Source: Oscheius sp. JU75
Taxonomy: Eukaryota > Nematoda > Chromadorea > Rhabditida > Rhabditidae
DNA: 64,000 nucleotides
Reading direction: 5' to 3'
NCBI GenBank assembly: GCA_037178855.1
Contig: JASJZC010000002.1
Span: 8,320,501-8,384,500 of the forward strand
The translations under genes and the position numbers were made by a program. Positions 38,267 through 51,500 of the stretch are shown one piece after another (the stretch's first letter is position 1; each line of letters opens with the position of its first letter). The notes beneath the pieces are model-generated. The model saw only the letters and a program-made list of their open reading frames with translations, searched no databases and had not been told where the DNA came from.

Positions 38267-41200
38267 GGGTCAGCGGCAGCTCCCACGCATACACAACTGA
38301 AAAACTGTGAGTCAGTGAGAGTAAACAGGGGTGTTCGGCGGTGAAAGAGTGGGAGTACCAGGGCCATAATGTAAAAGTGACCGATACTGAAGGACGACCA
38401 TAGAAAGCCTTGGGTCGACAACTTTGCAGAGCATCATATGCATCATAACAGATATCCTGGTTTCCACTCTAGAAACGCTGTCAAACTGACAGACAATTGC
38501 GCGTCAGCATGAAAATATGTAAAAAAAAAATACAACTGTTGTTTTTGAAATTTTAAAGTTTTTGAATTTTTTTTCGCCATTTTCCATTCTTTTTCACGAT
38601 TCTAATGGTGTAATCGTATTCCATCTAAAAACCTATTTGACAACAAATTTGGAGAAATACTAGAAGAAAAACGTGGAAACTGTTCAAAACAGGGAAGCTG
38701 GACCCCAGTTTCCATGTTTCAAGCTTTTTGCTGTCTTTCTGCTCAGTTTGTTGCCGAATAGGTTTTCTTGGTCGCGGAATAAGTTTTTAAAGTCAAAACA
38801 ACGCAAACAGGCTGAAATAGCGAAAAACTTGAGAAACACGCGCCGAATTTCCAAAATACGTGATGGGAGCCTTTTGGCGGGGTGAGAAACAGTTCTTTAA
38901 ACTGCCGCTCTTTGTTGGAAATGGACTATAAGCCAGACACTCCGAACCTCACTGATAGATTCGGAAAACCGTGTTGCTTATGGATAGCCGAGACGTATGG
39001 GCGGGAACCCGCGGAGTCACAGAGAAAAAAACAGAGAGATAGGGAGAGAGGGGCTGAGTTCTGATGTTGTTCAAACTAAAATGAGAGGCCGAAATTTCTG
39101 CTCGATTAAGATGTTGGTCGATCAGCGCGCAAATTTTCCATGTATCAGAACAAAGGAAGACGGATGGGAGCTTACTGAGCCCACTGGCCCTAAAAACGGA
39201 AGCTATGAGGAGGTGCTAGAGGTGAGTGCTACTGTTTAATGAAGCAATCAATAGGGATGCCTCAGGTCCGCCTTCTTATTGTTACACCGATGGCAAACAT
39301 ACGGACCTGAGAACACCGGGGAAGACTCGATTTTTCGATCCTTGGGGAATTAGGGAATAAAAGGAGACACACAGAGACAGAGAAATAGAGAGATATATGG
39401 ACGAGGCAGAGATAGAGAGGCAAAGAAACAGGAAGACAGAGACAGCGAGAGAGATAGACGAAAGTACGAACCAGATGCACCCTGAGGGCTCTGGTCCTTT
39501 GGTTTTTCTTCCGAACTTGTGTAATCCTAGAATTTGACGGCGAGAGCACAAAGACACCCACACGGGGGCTGGAACAGACGGCGGAACACCTCTCTCCCTC
39601 CTAGTGTTATTTCGAGACCACAACAGTCCGGAAAAAGCTTTTTGGATCTATGATTCGAGACACAGTCTGACACCCTTTTGCTTCTGCTTTTTCAAATGGC
39701 CTAGGGATTAAGCGGCTTTGGGGAGCATGATGGGGGATTAGAAATCTGGAAATTATACAACTGGGAAGGAAAACAAGGAACTATAGTCCGAAGAAGAGAT
39801 TAGTCACGCCATGTTTTCACTACATTTCTTAGCTACCGAACACTAGATATAGCATATATTTTTTTTTCATAACTTCCGGATATCAAGGTCTTTTTGGATG
39901 AGTCTACAGTGTTAATTTGAACGTGTAGAGCAAAGCAAATCGACCAGGAATGAAACTACCCTCACCAAAAGCCTTTCAGGTTTTATGAAGGTTCTAACCA
40001 ATTACCATGCTACCGTTCACTAGCATTTGACAAAAGAATACGGTTTCGTAAGCCAAAAACAATTTCCTTCCTGACCGTCAACAAAGTACTGGAAGTCGAG
40101 AGACGAAGACGGACCAAGCCATCTGGAAGCTTTTGAACTTTTGGAGCTGATCAGTTTTCAAGCTCCTTATCACTTATATCTAGCGAGGTTCTGTCCTCAA
40201 ATAATTTTACACACGAGAGTACTCCGTCTGTCCGTGAGCGGCTTCTCAAACTTGGGCCTAAGGCTCACGATTACGGCCCGAGCGACCCGAGTTCAATTCC
40301 GGTGATCTAACTCTTTTTTTGTTTTACACGCAACTCTCGTTAATTTTTGACTGTCAGGCGCATCCTGACAGTCAACAAAGGACAGACAGTCGAGAGAAGA
40401 AGACAAAGCGAAGTAACGGGACTGACAGATTTGTGACTGGATCAGGAAAGGTCTTGTATAGAGTCGAGGAATGAGGTGACTGCAAGAGACAGTCGAACGG
40501 TTCATACGAACGACAAACTCCCAGTATGGAGACAGATTAAAAAAAGGGGAGCCATTGAGTACAATAAACGAAAATAACTTGTTAAGAAGAGAGACAGAGA
40601 GCCAAAGACGAAGTATGACTATGTAAGAAAGCTCGAGAATTTAGTACTAGAGAATAGTCATATGGTGCAAGAAAATCTACCTGCAACAGTAAGTTTCTGA
40701 TGGAAAACAAAACTGAAACCCTATTTTTACTCCTCAGCCAACTCTGGGTAATGGGAATGGCATGTGAGAGAGACAGATCATAAATCTGTCCAGGAAATTG
40801 CCTCTTGACAATCGAGAGATTCATGGAGCGGATCGCAAAGTATTGAAAGTTCCAGAAGAAAGGCACACAAGTTCATGGGAATGCGCAGAAGAGGCAAAGC
40901 GCACGTGTTCTCTCTTGATGGGAGTAAACAATGATGGTGTTTCGGGAAGAGGAGAGGTGCTCGTTCTCGGCCCGTCGAAATATGAGCCTCATTTTAGACA
41001 AAACTAGTATGACTGAAGGGAAGTCTAATCCACATGGCTGAGCTCTGCTGAATCATTCCGACCGTGAGATATGGAATATTTACCCACGTGAAGAGGAAGA
41101 TGAGAGGAAAGAAACAGAGAAACAGAGAGACAGGGATACAGTGATTGGAAACTTCCAGTCAAAGACAAAGAACTGAGGGAGGAGTGTATGTCTAAGGGAT

Positions 41201-42517
41201 CAGGTCTATGCACTAGGAGTCGTGGTCATTGAACAAACTGTCTCTCTGACTCTGCTTTCCTGTATCTTTCCAATCTGATGATGGGATTCGGATGCTTGAA
41301 GGTTCGGATTTAATGTCCTTCCCCAGAGGGAAAGGCTTCAAAAACCTCAGGCCCGCTAAAGCAGAGGAAATGTCTTTCACTTGATTAACGTGAGCAGGTG
41401 ACGTGAAACCATGAATGTGAGAGACAGTCATGAGAGTCAAGAGCGGAGGAAATCGCGTGGGATGATGTGAAAACTGGCCGGGTCGAGAAAAAGTTGGCAC
41501 CGATGAAAGCAAATATGTTTTTCAGGTAGGAAATACAGTAAGTCCGGGCTCGAATTCATAGTCGTAAACCGAGTTTTCCTGTGAATTCATTGGAGATTTT
41601 TGTCTGCTACTAGATTTTTACCAGAAAACATTTTTCCAAGACAATCGAATTCTCAGACAGTCTCTAAATTTTTGTCCGCTGTTCTCAGATACCCATTTCC
41701 GTGTTCGATCAAGAGCGAGAGATCGGTCGATAAGAGAAAAGCGAGGGGAGAGGCTGGGGTGCAGAGAGTGCAAGCAATGGGTCTTGTGTGGAATTGCCGC
41801 GTCGGCGATGCGCCGAGTTGCAAAAGAACGTGCCCTGGATGGGTGTACCCGAAAACCAACACGTTTCAGCAGGATCAGCACTTTTTAATACGTTTCGCCT
41901 CCATCGAGCTTATGTAACTCGGAGGCTTTTTAACCAATTTTCTCCTTTTCCTTGTCCTACCTTCCCGCAGACCTTTCCAGCTCTGTCACAGTCACTCTGT
42001 CAGCTGCCTCTGTCGCTTTGTCAATCTGTCATCGTTTTCTTTTTATATCTCATCCTGTCTCGACTATGTGATCAAGTTTCATTATTGTTTCATGGCCTGA
42101 TTCCTGTCAAACTTTTCGCGAAGCCACTAACTCTAGGTCTCCGTCCCTGTCCCACATCTCATCTGTTACTCTGTCAAACAATCAGTCATTCATTGTCTGT
42201 GTCAGCATGTTCTATCAATCATCGTTTAGGTCATCGTGGTTCAGGTTATTTGTACTGCAACCTGTCTCTGTTAACCTGTAACCGATTCTATATACTCTGT
42301 TCTGTCGATTCCAATAAGTCCTGTCTGTCTGTCAGACTCCTATCTTGTCTCTTTTCCCTTTTGTCTCAGCCTGACTTTACTGTCTCTGTCAATCTATAGC
42401 CTGTACCTTGAAGAACATCTTGCCATAATACTCTTCAGTCCTCTTTTCTATCAAGTTCACCTTTTCCAGAACCTTCTTCCACTCAATTTGTATGTACATT
42501 AGGCTCCTTTACAAAAC
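38267..42517. other. Long gene-poor stretch between the divergently transcribed USP19-like and golgin genes
   Basis: No convincing exon was found. The USP19-like and golgin genes start on either side, so both promoters should lie here. It contains purine-rich arrays (39010-39050, 39350-39450, 41105-41130) and a long pyrimidine-rich CTGTC-type tract (41980-42390), plus fragments of dispersed repeats (38925-39000, similar to 52380-52450). Confidence 0.45.
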
Positions 42518-45500
42518 ATGGCAGCCACGGACATAGCCTTCTTCACAGAACGGCTCACTTTGAAAGAGCAAGAACTTGGGGTAACCGTCCTTAATTCTTC
42601 CATTAATGCAAGTTAAGGAACTTAAATCTGCCTTCCATACGTACAAGCTCAAGCAGAAAGTCAAGTATGACAATCTGAAGAAAGATGTCTATGCTTTTTG
42701 TCGAACTACGGGTCAGTCGGAGGATGAGAAGGACAATGTTGCCTTGATGCAAATCAAGGTGGCTGAGCTGGAAACTGAGCTTGAGGAGGCCAAGAGGACT
42801 TCCGAGGGACTGGTAGAGGAGCTGAGCAAGAGACAGACCCAGCTGAATGACCATATGATTCTGATCAAGAGCTTGGAGACCAGACTGAAGGAAATGTCCC
42901 CGGAGGACAGGACTGACAAGAAAAGTCAGAACATTGATATGGAGCGAGTTCAACAGCAGATGCTCTACAAGGATCAGAGAATCATTGAGCTGAACAATAG
43001 CATACTGGAGAAAGAGAGGCAGATCCTGGATCTACAGGTACAGTCTTTATATTTTTTGGTAGTTTCTTTGGGAGAACACGGATCACAGGTCAGACTCTAT
43101 CAAGAGCGTAGACGACCTGCTAGTTTTCTGAGAGCAACTCACCGCGAGAAACATTACAGCTTCTAACTGAAATATTACGATCGGGGCAGATTGGCAAGAA
43201 CAGTAGAAGAGGCTATTAGACTGTTAATAATTGACAAAAGTGATAAGCTAAGCAGAGCTAAAGAAGCTAAACCAAAGAAGAATGAGCGCAATTGACAGGA
43301 AAAGTTGACAGAGCCACTGTATGCTGATCAGACAGACAGAGTTGGACAAAAAGAAATAACGAGAAAGCTTTGTACTAAAAATATAGATTTTGAGTAGAAT
43401 TTGTATCGAAGATTAGCAAAAAAACCGAAAATGTTGAAGACAAATGCTGTGACTGGGAGCTCCCTTAACAGAACCATTTTTGTTATCAGACCGCTCAACA
43501 GAACAATGGGATCTTTGTCCCAGCCACACCAGACTAAAGATTGTAAGTTCGCGTTTCTTATATAGCGTTTCTTATATCGTACGGGCGCGGGCTCGCTCTT
43601 TTTCGAGGCAACTGCTTTAAAACTTTACAGAGCATTCGAAAGCATGAAAGTGTATATTTGAGCCAGAAAAATAGGTAATATAAGGTGCAAAAACCATGAA
43701 TCTTCAGGAAATGTGTCGAGAGCAGGGAGAAGTAGCTGACGTGAAGAAGCAAGCCATGAAGATTGTTCAAAAGAAGTTTGAGGAGATGGAATCCCGTGGG
43801 AAAAGAGAGATTGGCACAGAGACAGACCCCTGGCTCCCACCGAGACAGAGAGACATAGACCGGGGACAGAGAGCCGGAGGGGCTTCGAGGAGCCTGTCTC
43901 CTGGACATGCCATCGTCTCGAGAGCAGGTAGCTATCACTTTTTAAGCAACACCCACTATTTTTAGCTGGCGGTTCCTCTCCTCCACCTCTCGATCCCCAG
44001 TTCGACTCGGAAGCTGCAGGACGGCTAGATGAAGATGACATGGCTCCTGGAACGTCGTCTGGTTTCCATGTGAGTAAGAGAGAAAGGGAGATAAAAGGGT
44101 AGAAAAACAGTCAGAGAGACAGAGAGATAAAGAGACAGAGAGGTACAACGATAGAGAGACGAGAGACAGAGAGACAAAGAGACAGGCAGTTCTTTTCAGG
44201 GAAAGAACCTGGACGAGGAGGTAACTCTTCGAAAAAAGGAGCGTAAACGAGTAACTTTCGATCTGCCACCGTCAGGAACAGGAACACCTACCTTGAATTC
44301 AGCAGCAGACAAGTGAGTACGGGAACAACTGGCTGGGTTCATTAGCATAATACGCACAAACCACTATCTCTCTGTCTCTGATCGACTGGTCTCTTTCAGC
44401 AATGCCATCCTGGACCAGTTGAATGCGACCATAGCGAGACTAACTGAAGAGAATTCAAGGCTAATGGCTGATGTCGACAACACGAATATGGCTCTAATAA
44501 ATTCACAAAAGCTTCTGGATGAGGTGAGGAGATTTCCCGCTTTTTTTTACTCTTAATAATTTAGAGCGAAAAAGAAATTTCTCGTCTTCTCCGAGACACA
44601 AAGAATTCGTCCCTGAAGGCTCGGGCAGTTGCTCACAGTAGGATCAGAGAACTTGAAGAGACTTTGGCTGGCTTGAATGAGGAGCATGTGGCTCAGGTAG
44701 GTGACTACGTCTCTCTGTCTCTTTGTTTCTCCGACTCACCGCCCCTGTCTCTCTGTCTCTCACAAACCATGACCGAACAGAATTTTTCAGAGCAGTCGCT
44801 TCACCACCGAGATCGAAACTCTCCGCAGTACTCGGGAATGGGAGATTGAACAGAATGGACTCCTTCGTGACCAAATAGACAAGCTGAGGGACAAAAATGC
44901 GAAGCTGACAGCTGAAGTGGATGCCACAGGTGTACTGAACATTGATCTGGAAAAGAAGATAGACGAGATGAGGAATCTGATAGAGGGAGTTAGTGGAGAG
45001 CTGGACGAGGCAGAAGAACTAGTTGTCTTCTTGGAGGATCAGAAGGAGAGCATGCTGGATGATGTGGAGAAGATGAAAGGTGGGACAAAGAGATAGTGAC
45101 AGGGACATGACCTATCCTTTTTAGAAGCTCTCTTTGCTCAAGATGAGTACATCAAACTCCTGGAAACTGACAATGTCATTTATGAAGAGCACATTGGAAT
45201 CCTCCGCGACTCTTTGGGAGCATCAAAGGTTCATTACAATTTATACAATGGGGGAATGTCTGAAACTTAAGGTGGATCACCGGTCATTATTACGCTCAAA
45301 GGCATTCGAGACGAAGCTGAAGGCACTTGAACAGGAGAAGGAACAGATTAGCATCAAGTCAAGAGGTGGGGTTTATCGTATCAAGTTAGATTGAGAGTTG
45401 TACATGTCCGAAGAGGCACTGGTACTATTGTGACCGCTAATGACAGACAGAGCTGCGTTGCGGTAGCCCTCACTTTTGGCCACAGGGACTCCTTCTTGTA

Positions 45501-48500
45501 CTGACTGAAAAATTAAAACAGTTTCTGTCTCTGTCCCTCTCACCTTATAGCTCCTAAAACTGTAACCCATAGAAGCCAAACCCGTCGGCTGAGTAGTCAC
45601 CACCTCGCAATGGCAGTGAGAACAAACTGTCTCCTTCCTCCGGAGACAGCAGTACATCCCACAAGGGAAACAAAATATTCCATAGAGAAGACCTAAGCAG
45701 GATTACTGTAAGCCTAAACGGACATACCTTTAAATGTGAAGCGATTATACAGCGTTTTAGTATGACAATCGGGGCATGGGGTGCTCATAGCTCATTGGAA
45801 ATCTGAAAATCGTTTGGGAAAGTGGAAAAAACAAAAAGACGAGATGGGCTTGTTTAGTCTGAAAGATATTGTTTTGGTGACGGGGGGATGGCCTAATCAG
45901 ACAATGGAAAAGGGCAATTGAGGATATCTGAAGACACCACAAATTGTTTTTTGGGGCAACATCAACAGCAGACAGTTATGAGAGTGACTAATTCTGCGAG
46001 TACAGTATTAGTATTTCTCGCATGTGGGATCATAGTGAGGCTATTGGTTTTCAACTAGAAAAAAAAGAAGAAAAATCATTCAGAAATTAACTGCGAAACT
46101 TTCACAAACATCCAATTCTTGTGAACAGGTGTTAGCAATAAGCTATGCCTCTCTCACTGGATTGATAGATAGCGATTTTCAAGTTTATGAAGCTCGTAGG
46201 TGGAAATGAACAAGGAAAATAAGCTTGTAATCGTGTCGGAAAAGTTAGCAGCATTGAAAAGAGGATCTATGACATGGTAAGTTTGAGGCTTTACGTCTGA
46301 GTTAGCATGAACCGAGTCATGAAGATCATAACGACGATGCTCTTTTTTTGTCCCCTAGGTCAGTGACAGCGAGATAGAGACAGAAAAACAGAGTTTGGAT
46401 ATGTTGTTCACTTCCTATAGATTCAAAAAGCAGACACGTGACACTGAAAAGAGCTGAAGATTAGCTACAGTCTCAGCGTGCTGTAAAATCTCGATGTCAT
46501 ACAAGACCAAAACACAGCCAATTCTGGACAAAGGTCCGACAGCGGTGGCAGGGATACTATGTCAGATTGACAAAGTGACAGGGACAGAAGGCTGGCTTGG
46601 TGACAGGAACCGTGGAAACTTTTGAAGATGTGAGAAGAGCTAATTGACATGGACCTGATTTTAGTGAAAAACCAACTACTGTCGCTCTGCCTAAGTACTG
46701 GGACTGAAAATTGGGGAGTGGTCCCACTCGGCTGACCTATGACCGGTGTCAAAAGATAACCCCCAAGCAATGTGCTATCAAAAACTAAGATTAAAGTAGA
46801 GTAAGTCGGTAGCGAAACGATAAGATTCAGACCGAATCGATTTCTGTTTACTATAAGAAAGTTGAGGACTCAGCTGACGTGAAAGTACACAAATAACAGT
46901 CCGTGTTATTGCGGTTACGAGGGCTACTCTTGATATCGATTGGGACGATTAGAGAAGAGTTTAACGCAGGCACTAGTCCGGCAATTAAGCTGACGTCCGA
47001 AGAGCAGTTTAATAGACCCACTGACTGCATAAAGAGGGAGCCGTTTTGAACAAAAACCTTTTAATTCGGAGAGACAATAGACGATGGTGGGAGAACACAG
47101 GACTGTTTTGAAATGACAGAGACAGAGACAGACAGAGAGAAGGGAGTGTCGTGGTGAATTGATGGAAACCAGTTCCTGTTGTGAGATTGGCGCCCGAACG
47201 GAAAGGGAGAGGCGTAAATCGGATCCGCGTATCACACCTATGGAGAAAGACAGAGAGATCGATGTCTCATTAGATGGATGGAATTTTGTTTACTCAGCAG
47301 TTTGAATGAGAGAAGTGACTCATTGAAAATAGTGTCTGCCTAGATTATAAGGCCTTCAAACCTGTCAATTTCCAGAAGAGAAGCTCAAGACCAAGGCCCT
47401 GGCCCAGAAGGTCAAGATCCTAGAGGAGGAAAATGAAAAGCTCATGGAACGACTCTGTGAGAAGGAGATGGGAGCGGCTGACGATGCTGACATGTCCGAG
47501 ACCTGTCGTCAATTGGAGGCCAGACTGCGGGACAGCGACCAGCAGATGAACTACCTAAGGACACAATATGAGATTGAGCTGGAAGCTGTGAGGATGGAGC
47601 ACAAACAGAGACAGACAGGTAATAAGAAAATAGGTTACGGCTGACCTGACAAAAAAAAAGAGCTCCAGCCTGACACAAATTCACGTTAGAGCTCTTTTCC
47701 AAAGGCAGCATTTTTCTTAGACCACTCTCGAAGCTACTTCGTTAGACTCGTTCTACAACGATCATGGTCTGCGCGGATTTTAGAGTAACACCCACACGAA
47801 TACAGAAGTCCGAAAGTTGACTTAAGGGCGCTGGCGTGAGACGGTACGGGGTAGAAAAAAAGGAAGCGTGATTCTGAAATGAGAAAGACAGAGAGATCGA
47901 TGTCTCATTAGATGGATGGAATTTTGTTTACTCAGCAGTTTGAATGAGAGAAGTGACTCATTGAAAATAGTGTCTGCCTAGATTATAAGGCCTTCAAACC
48001 TGTCAATTTCCAGAAGAGAAGCTCAAGACCAAGGCCCTGGCCCAGAAGGTCAAGATCCTAGAGGAGGAAAATGAAAAGCTCATGGAACGACTCTGTGAGA
48101 AGGAGATGGGAGCGGCTGACGATGCTGACATGTCCGAGACCTGTCGTCAATTGGAGGCCAGACTGCGGGACAGCGACCAGCAGATGAACTACCTAAGGAC
48201 ACAATATGAGATTGAGCTGGAAGCTGTGAGGATGGAGCACAAACAGAGACAGACAGGTAATAAGAAAATAGGTTACGGCTGACCTGACAAAAAAAAAGAG
48301 CTCCAGCCTGACACAAATTCACGTTAGAGCTCTTTTCCAAAGGCAGCATTTTTCTTAGACCACTCTCGAAGCTACTTCGTTAGACTCGTTCTACAACGAT
48401 CATGGTCTGCGCGGATTTTAGAGTAACACCCACACGAATACAGAAGTCCGAAAGTTGACTTAAGGGCGCTGGCGTGAGACGGTACGGGGGTAGAAAAAAA

Positions 48501-51500
48501 AGGAAGCGTGATTCTGAAATGCGGGGTTCCATCACGCGCCGGGCTCTACATGTAGCAAATAATGGTGAAGAGTGATATTTTTCAGAGTGTGAAGACCTCA
48601 AATATCGGATTTTTTCTCTGGAGAACAGAAACGCAGAACAACATCATGTTGGGGCTGCGGGACCTAGTCACCAGCAACAACAAACGCAACTGGCTCTAGC
48701 GGAAAACAGTCAGGAAGTACAGGAGCTCAGAAATCAAGGTGAGAAACAGGGAGACATAGACTATTGGAAATTTTCAGTTCAAGAAGGTGAAGCCAGAATC
48801 CGAGAGCTTGTCCAGTCCATTAGTACCCTCGAATCAGAGCTGGACACGGTCAAAGTGACGAACTTTGAGCTACAGGACCGCCTGAAGGAGACCGAGGAAA
48901 TCGAGACAGACTATGATCAACTCATAGAGAGACACCGGACCACCTGTACGGAACTGGTCAGTCTAAAGGATGCTTTCGAGAAATTCCGTGCTGAGAAGGA
49001 GAAGGACCAGGACAGAGCGGACGTAGCAGAAAAAGAAATCACTAGGTTGAGGATGGAGCTGGATGGAACCAGGAATACTTACAATGAGAATGTTGCCATC
49101 AAGAAAGAGCTGGAAGAGATCAAGACTGAGCTGGAACAGGAAAGGGCAGTGGTTCAGCAGAAATGGGAAGATGTTTGTCGGAAGGCGTTTGAGACACCGA
49201 GCGAGCCAGGAAGCAGGAAGAGCAGCATGGAGGTAAGTGACAGAGAGACAGAAAGGGATAGAGAAGCGAGGAGACAAAAAAACAGAAAGACAGAGAGACA
49301 GAACAGAGGATACACTAGTCTTTTAGATCCAGAACCAACAGTACATGATAGCCTTCGAGGACAAGATCGGGAAACTTGAGGAAGATCTCTTCGAGATGAC
49401 ATCAAAGCTGGCAGAGTCAGAAATTGAGAAGCAAGATCTCCGAAGACAGCTCGAGAGGATTCAAGAAGTTAACCATGTTCGCCTAGCCAATGAAGAAGAG
49501 CAAGCTCAAAAACTGATGGTCGAGAATGACCATTTGGAAATGGCTGTGGAGTTGGAGAAGAAGACAGAGGAGGAGCTTTTGGCGAAGATTTCTGATCTGG
49601 AACTCGAAGCAAGTCTCGCAGGAGAGCTGAGTGTCGAGATGGGACGGGTGATACAGCATATGGAAAAGCAGGTGAATCAGTAACTGTCTCTCTCTCTCTC
49701 TCTCTGTCTCTCTGTCTCTTTGTGTCTTTAGCTTTATCTCTTTGCCTCGCTGTCTCTATGTCTCTGTGTCTCTGTGTCTCCCTGTTTCAACTGTTCTTCT
49801 TCCAGATGCAAGAGCAGAAAGTGGAGATTGCCGAAGCTGGGGAGAGAGCTCACTCCGCCCAGATGGAGCTTCGTCTTCACGAAATGCTGAACGAGGAGCT
49901 TGGAAGTCAACTGGACGACTTAAAGGAGAGAGAAAAAGTTTGGATGGCCCAACAGGAGGAAAACGGGCTGGAAGCTGGCAAGCACAGCGCCCGGATCGAG
50001 GAACTGGACCAAGCTCTAGCCTCTCCAACCAAACAGAATCAGCTTCTGGTCCAACAAATCCAAGAGCTCGAGAGTCGCTTGACTGTCTCCGTCACAGAGA
50101 CCAAGGATGTCCGAACTGAACTTCAAGAGTCAAGAGACGAGGTCCGGGAGGTCCAGGGAGAGCTACAGGACGCACAGATGGCCGAAGTTCAGAGGAGAGT
50201 CAACAGCCAGGAACATTTCCAAGAGCCTGCTGTCTACCAGACGCAGAAAGAATACCAGCAGGCCTATGCCCAGTGGTATTACAGTCAGGCCGGTCAGACT
50301 CAGAGACAGACTGGTGGTCAAGCTTCTCAGACAGAGACACAGTATCCTTCGGGACAGCATAGAGTGAACTACCCGCCAACCGGAGCTATCCCAGACCCTC
50401 AGCAAACCCTGACAGAGATACAATATCCTGTCAACCAACAGACAGTACCACAGTCTCTGTATTCCCAAACCCAGCGACAATACCCTGTCCAGCAACCCGA
50501 AACTTCCCATAATCATGGATCACAGACTGTTCCTCAGTCTCATGGAAACCAGCTACAGTATCCAGTCCAGACAACAGAAACTTCTCATACTCACGTGCAC
50601 GATCATCAGGCCTGTACCAGTCATTATGACTACCAGACGGTTCCTTCTCCAGATCAGTCCACAGGACATGATCATCAAATTTGTACCAGTCATGTCCATG
50701 TGGCAGCTGTCCATCCAACGCTTCCTGACAGTCAAGTCAAACAAGGACAGTCCGACTCCCTGGAGCAAGTCCAAAATGAGAACGAGCTCCTCCGTCAGTG
50801 TGTCAACGAGACGATTCAATTGAGAGAGGACATGTCCCAAGACGTCGAGAAGCTTCTGGAACTAAAGAACGAACTGGAAATTGCTGTGAATTCACTCAAA
50901 GGAGAGATTTGGACCCTGAATGGACAACTGAAGGCTTCGATTTTGGACAGAGAAAATCTAGAGGACAGAGTCGTCTCCCTAGACACTAGCTTGATGGAGG
51001 AGAAGAAGAAGGTTTCGGCCCTAGACGTGGAGCTTTCGGAGCACCAGGAACTGATCGAAAAAGCTACAAGACAGGCGGCGGAGTCTGAGAATGAGAGTAA
51101 CAGGCGGTTGGCCGAGTGTCTAGAGATGGAGACGCGAAGAATCGAACTGGAAGAGGCCTACAGTCAGCTGACAGAGTACTACAACCAGCTCCAAGCGGCT
51201 TACAACCTGCTGTATGCCCAACAACAACAGGGAGTGGTGTCTGGAGAAGTACAACAAAGTTCCCAGGCTGTAGATCCTTCGGTGGTCGGAGCTATTGACC
51301 TCATACTGGCGGAACTGTCTCTCCCAGTTGAGGGAGATGATATCCGGGCCAAGCTAAATGCTATCCAGGAGAAGATTAGACAGAAGATTGAGGAGGTAGG
51401 GTGGGATAGTGAGACAGTGAGACAGTGAGACATATAGATAGAAGGACAGAGAGGCAGGAATACAGAGAGACAGAGAGACTGAGAGGGACAGAGACTCTTG

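Noticed and set aside
40233-40320. tRNA-like stretch with a possible B box (AGTTCAATTCC)
   Set aside because: No convincing acceptor stem or A box, and the anticodon arm cannot be placed; too weak to call.
41788-42399. 203-codon plus-strand open frame before the golgin
   Set aside because: Most of it is a translated CTGTC-type pyrimidine tract (Ser/Leu/Cys/Pro repeats); low-complexity artefact.
45302-47375. Splitting the golgin into two genes at the 2-kb intron
   Set aside because: Codon phase is kept across the intron (exon ending at 45365 in phase 1, next starting in phase 1), the coiled coil resumes immediately, and no stop or start supports a break.
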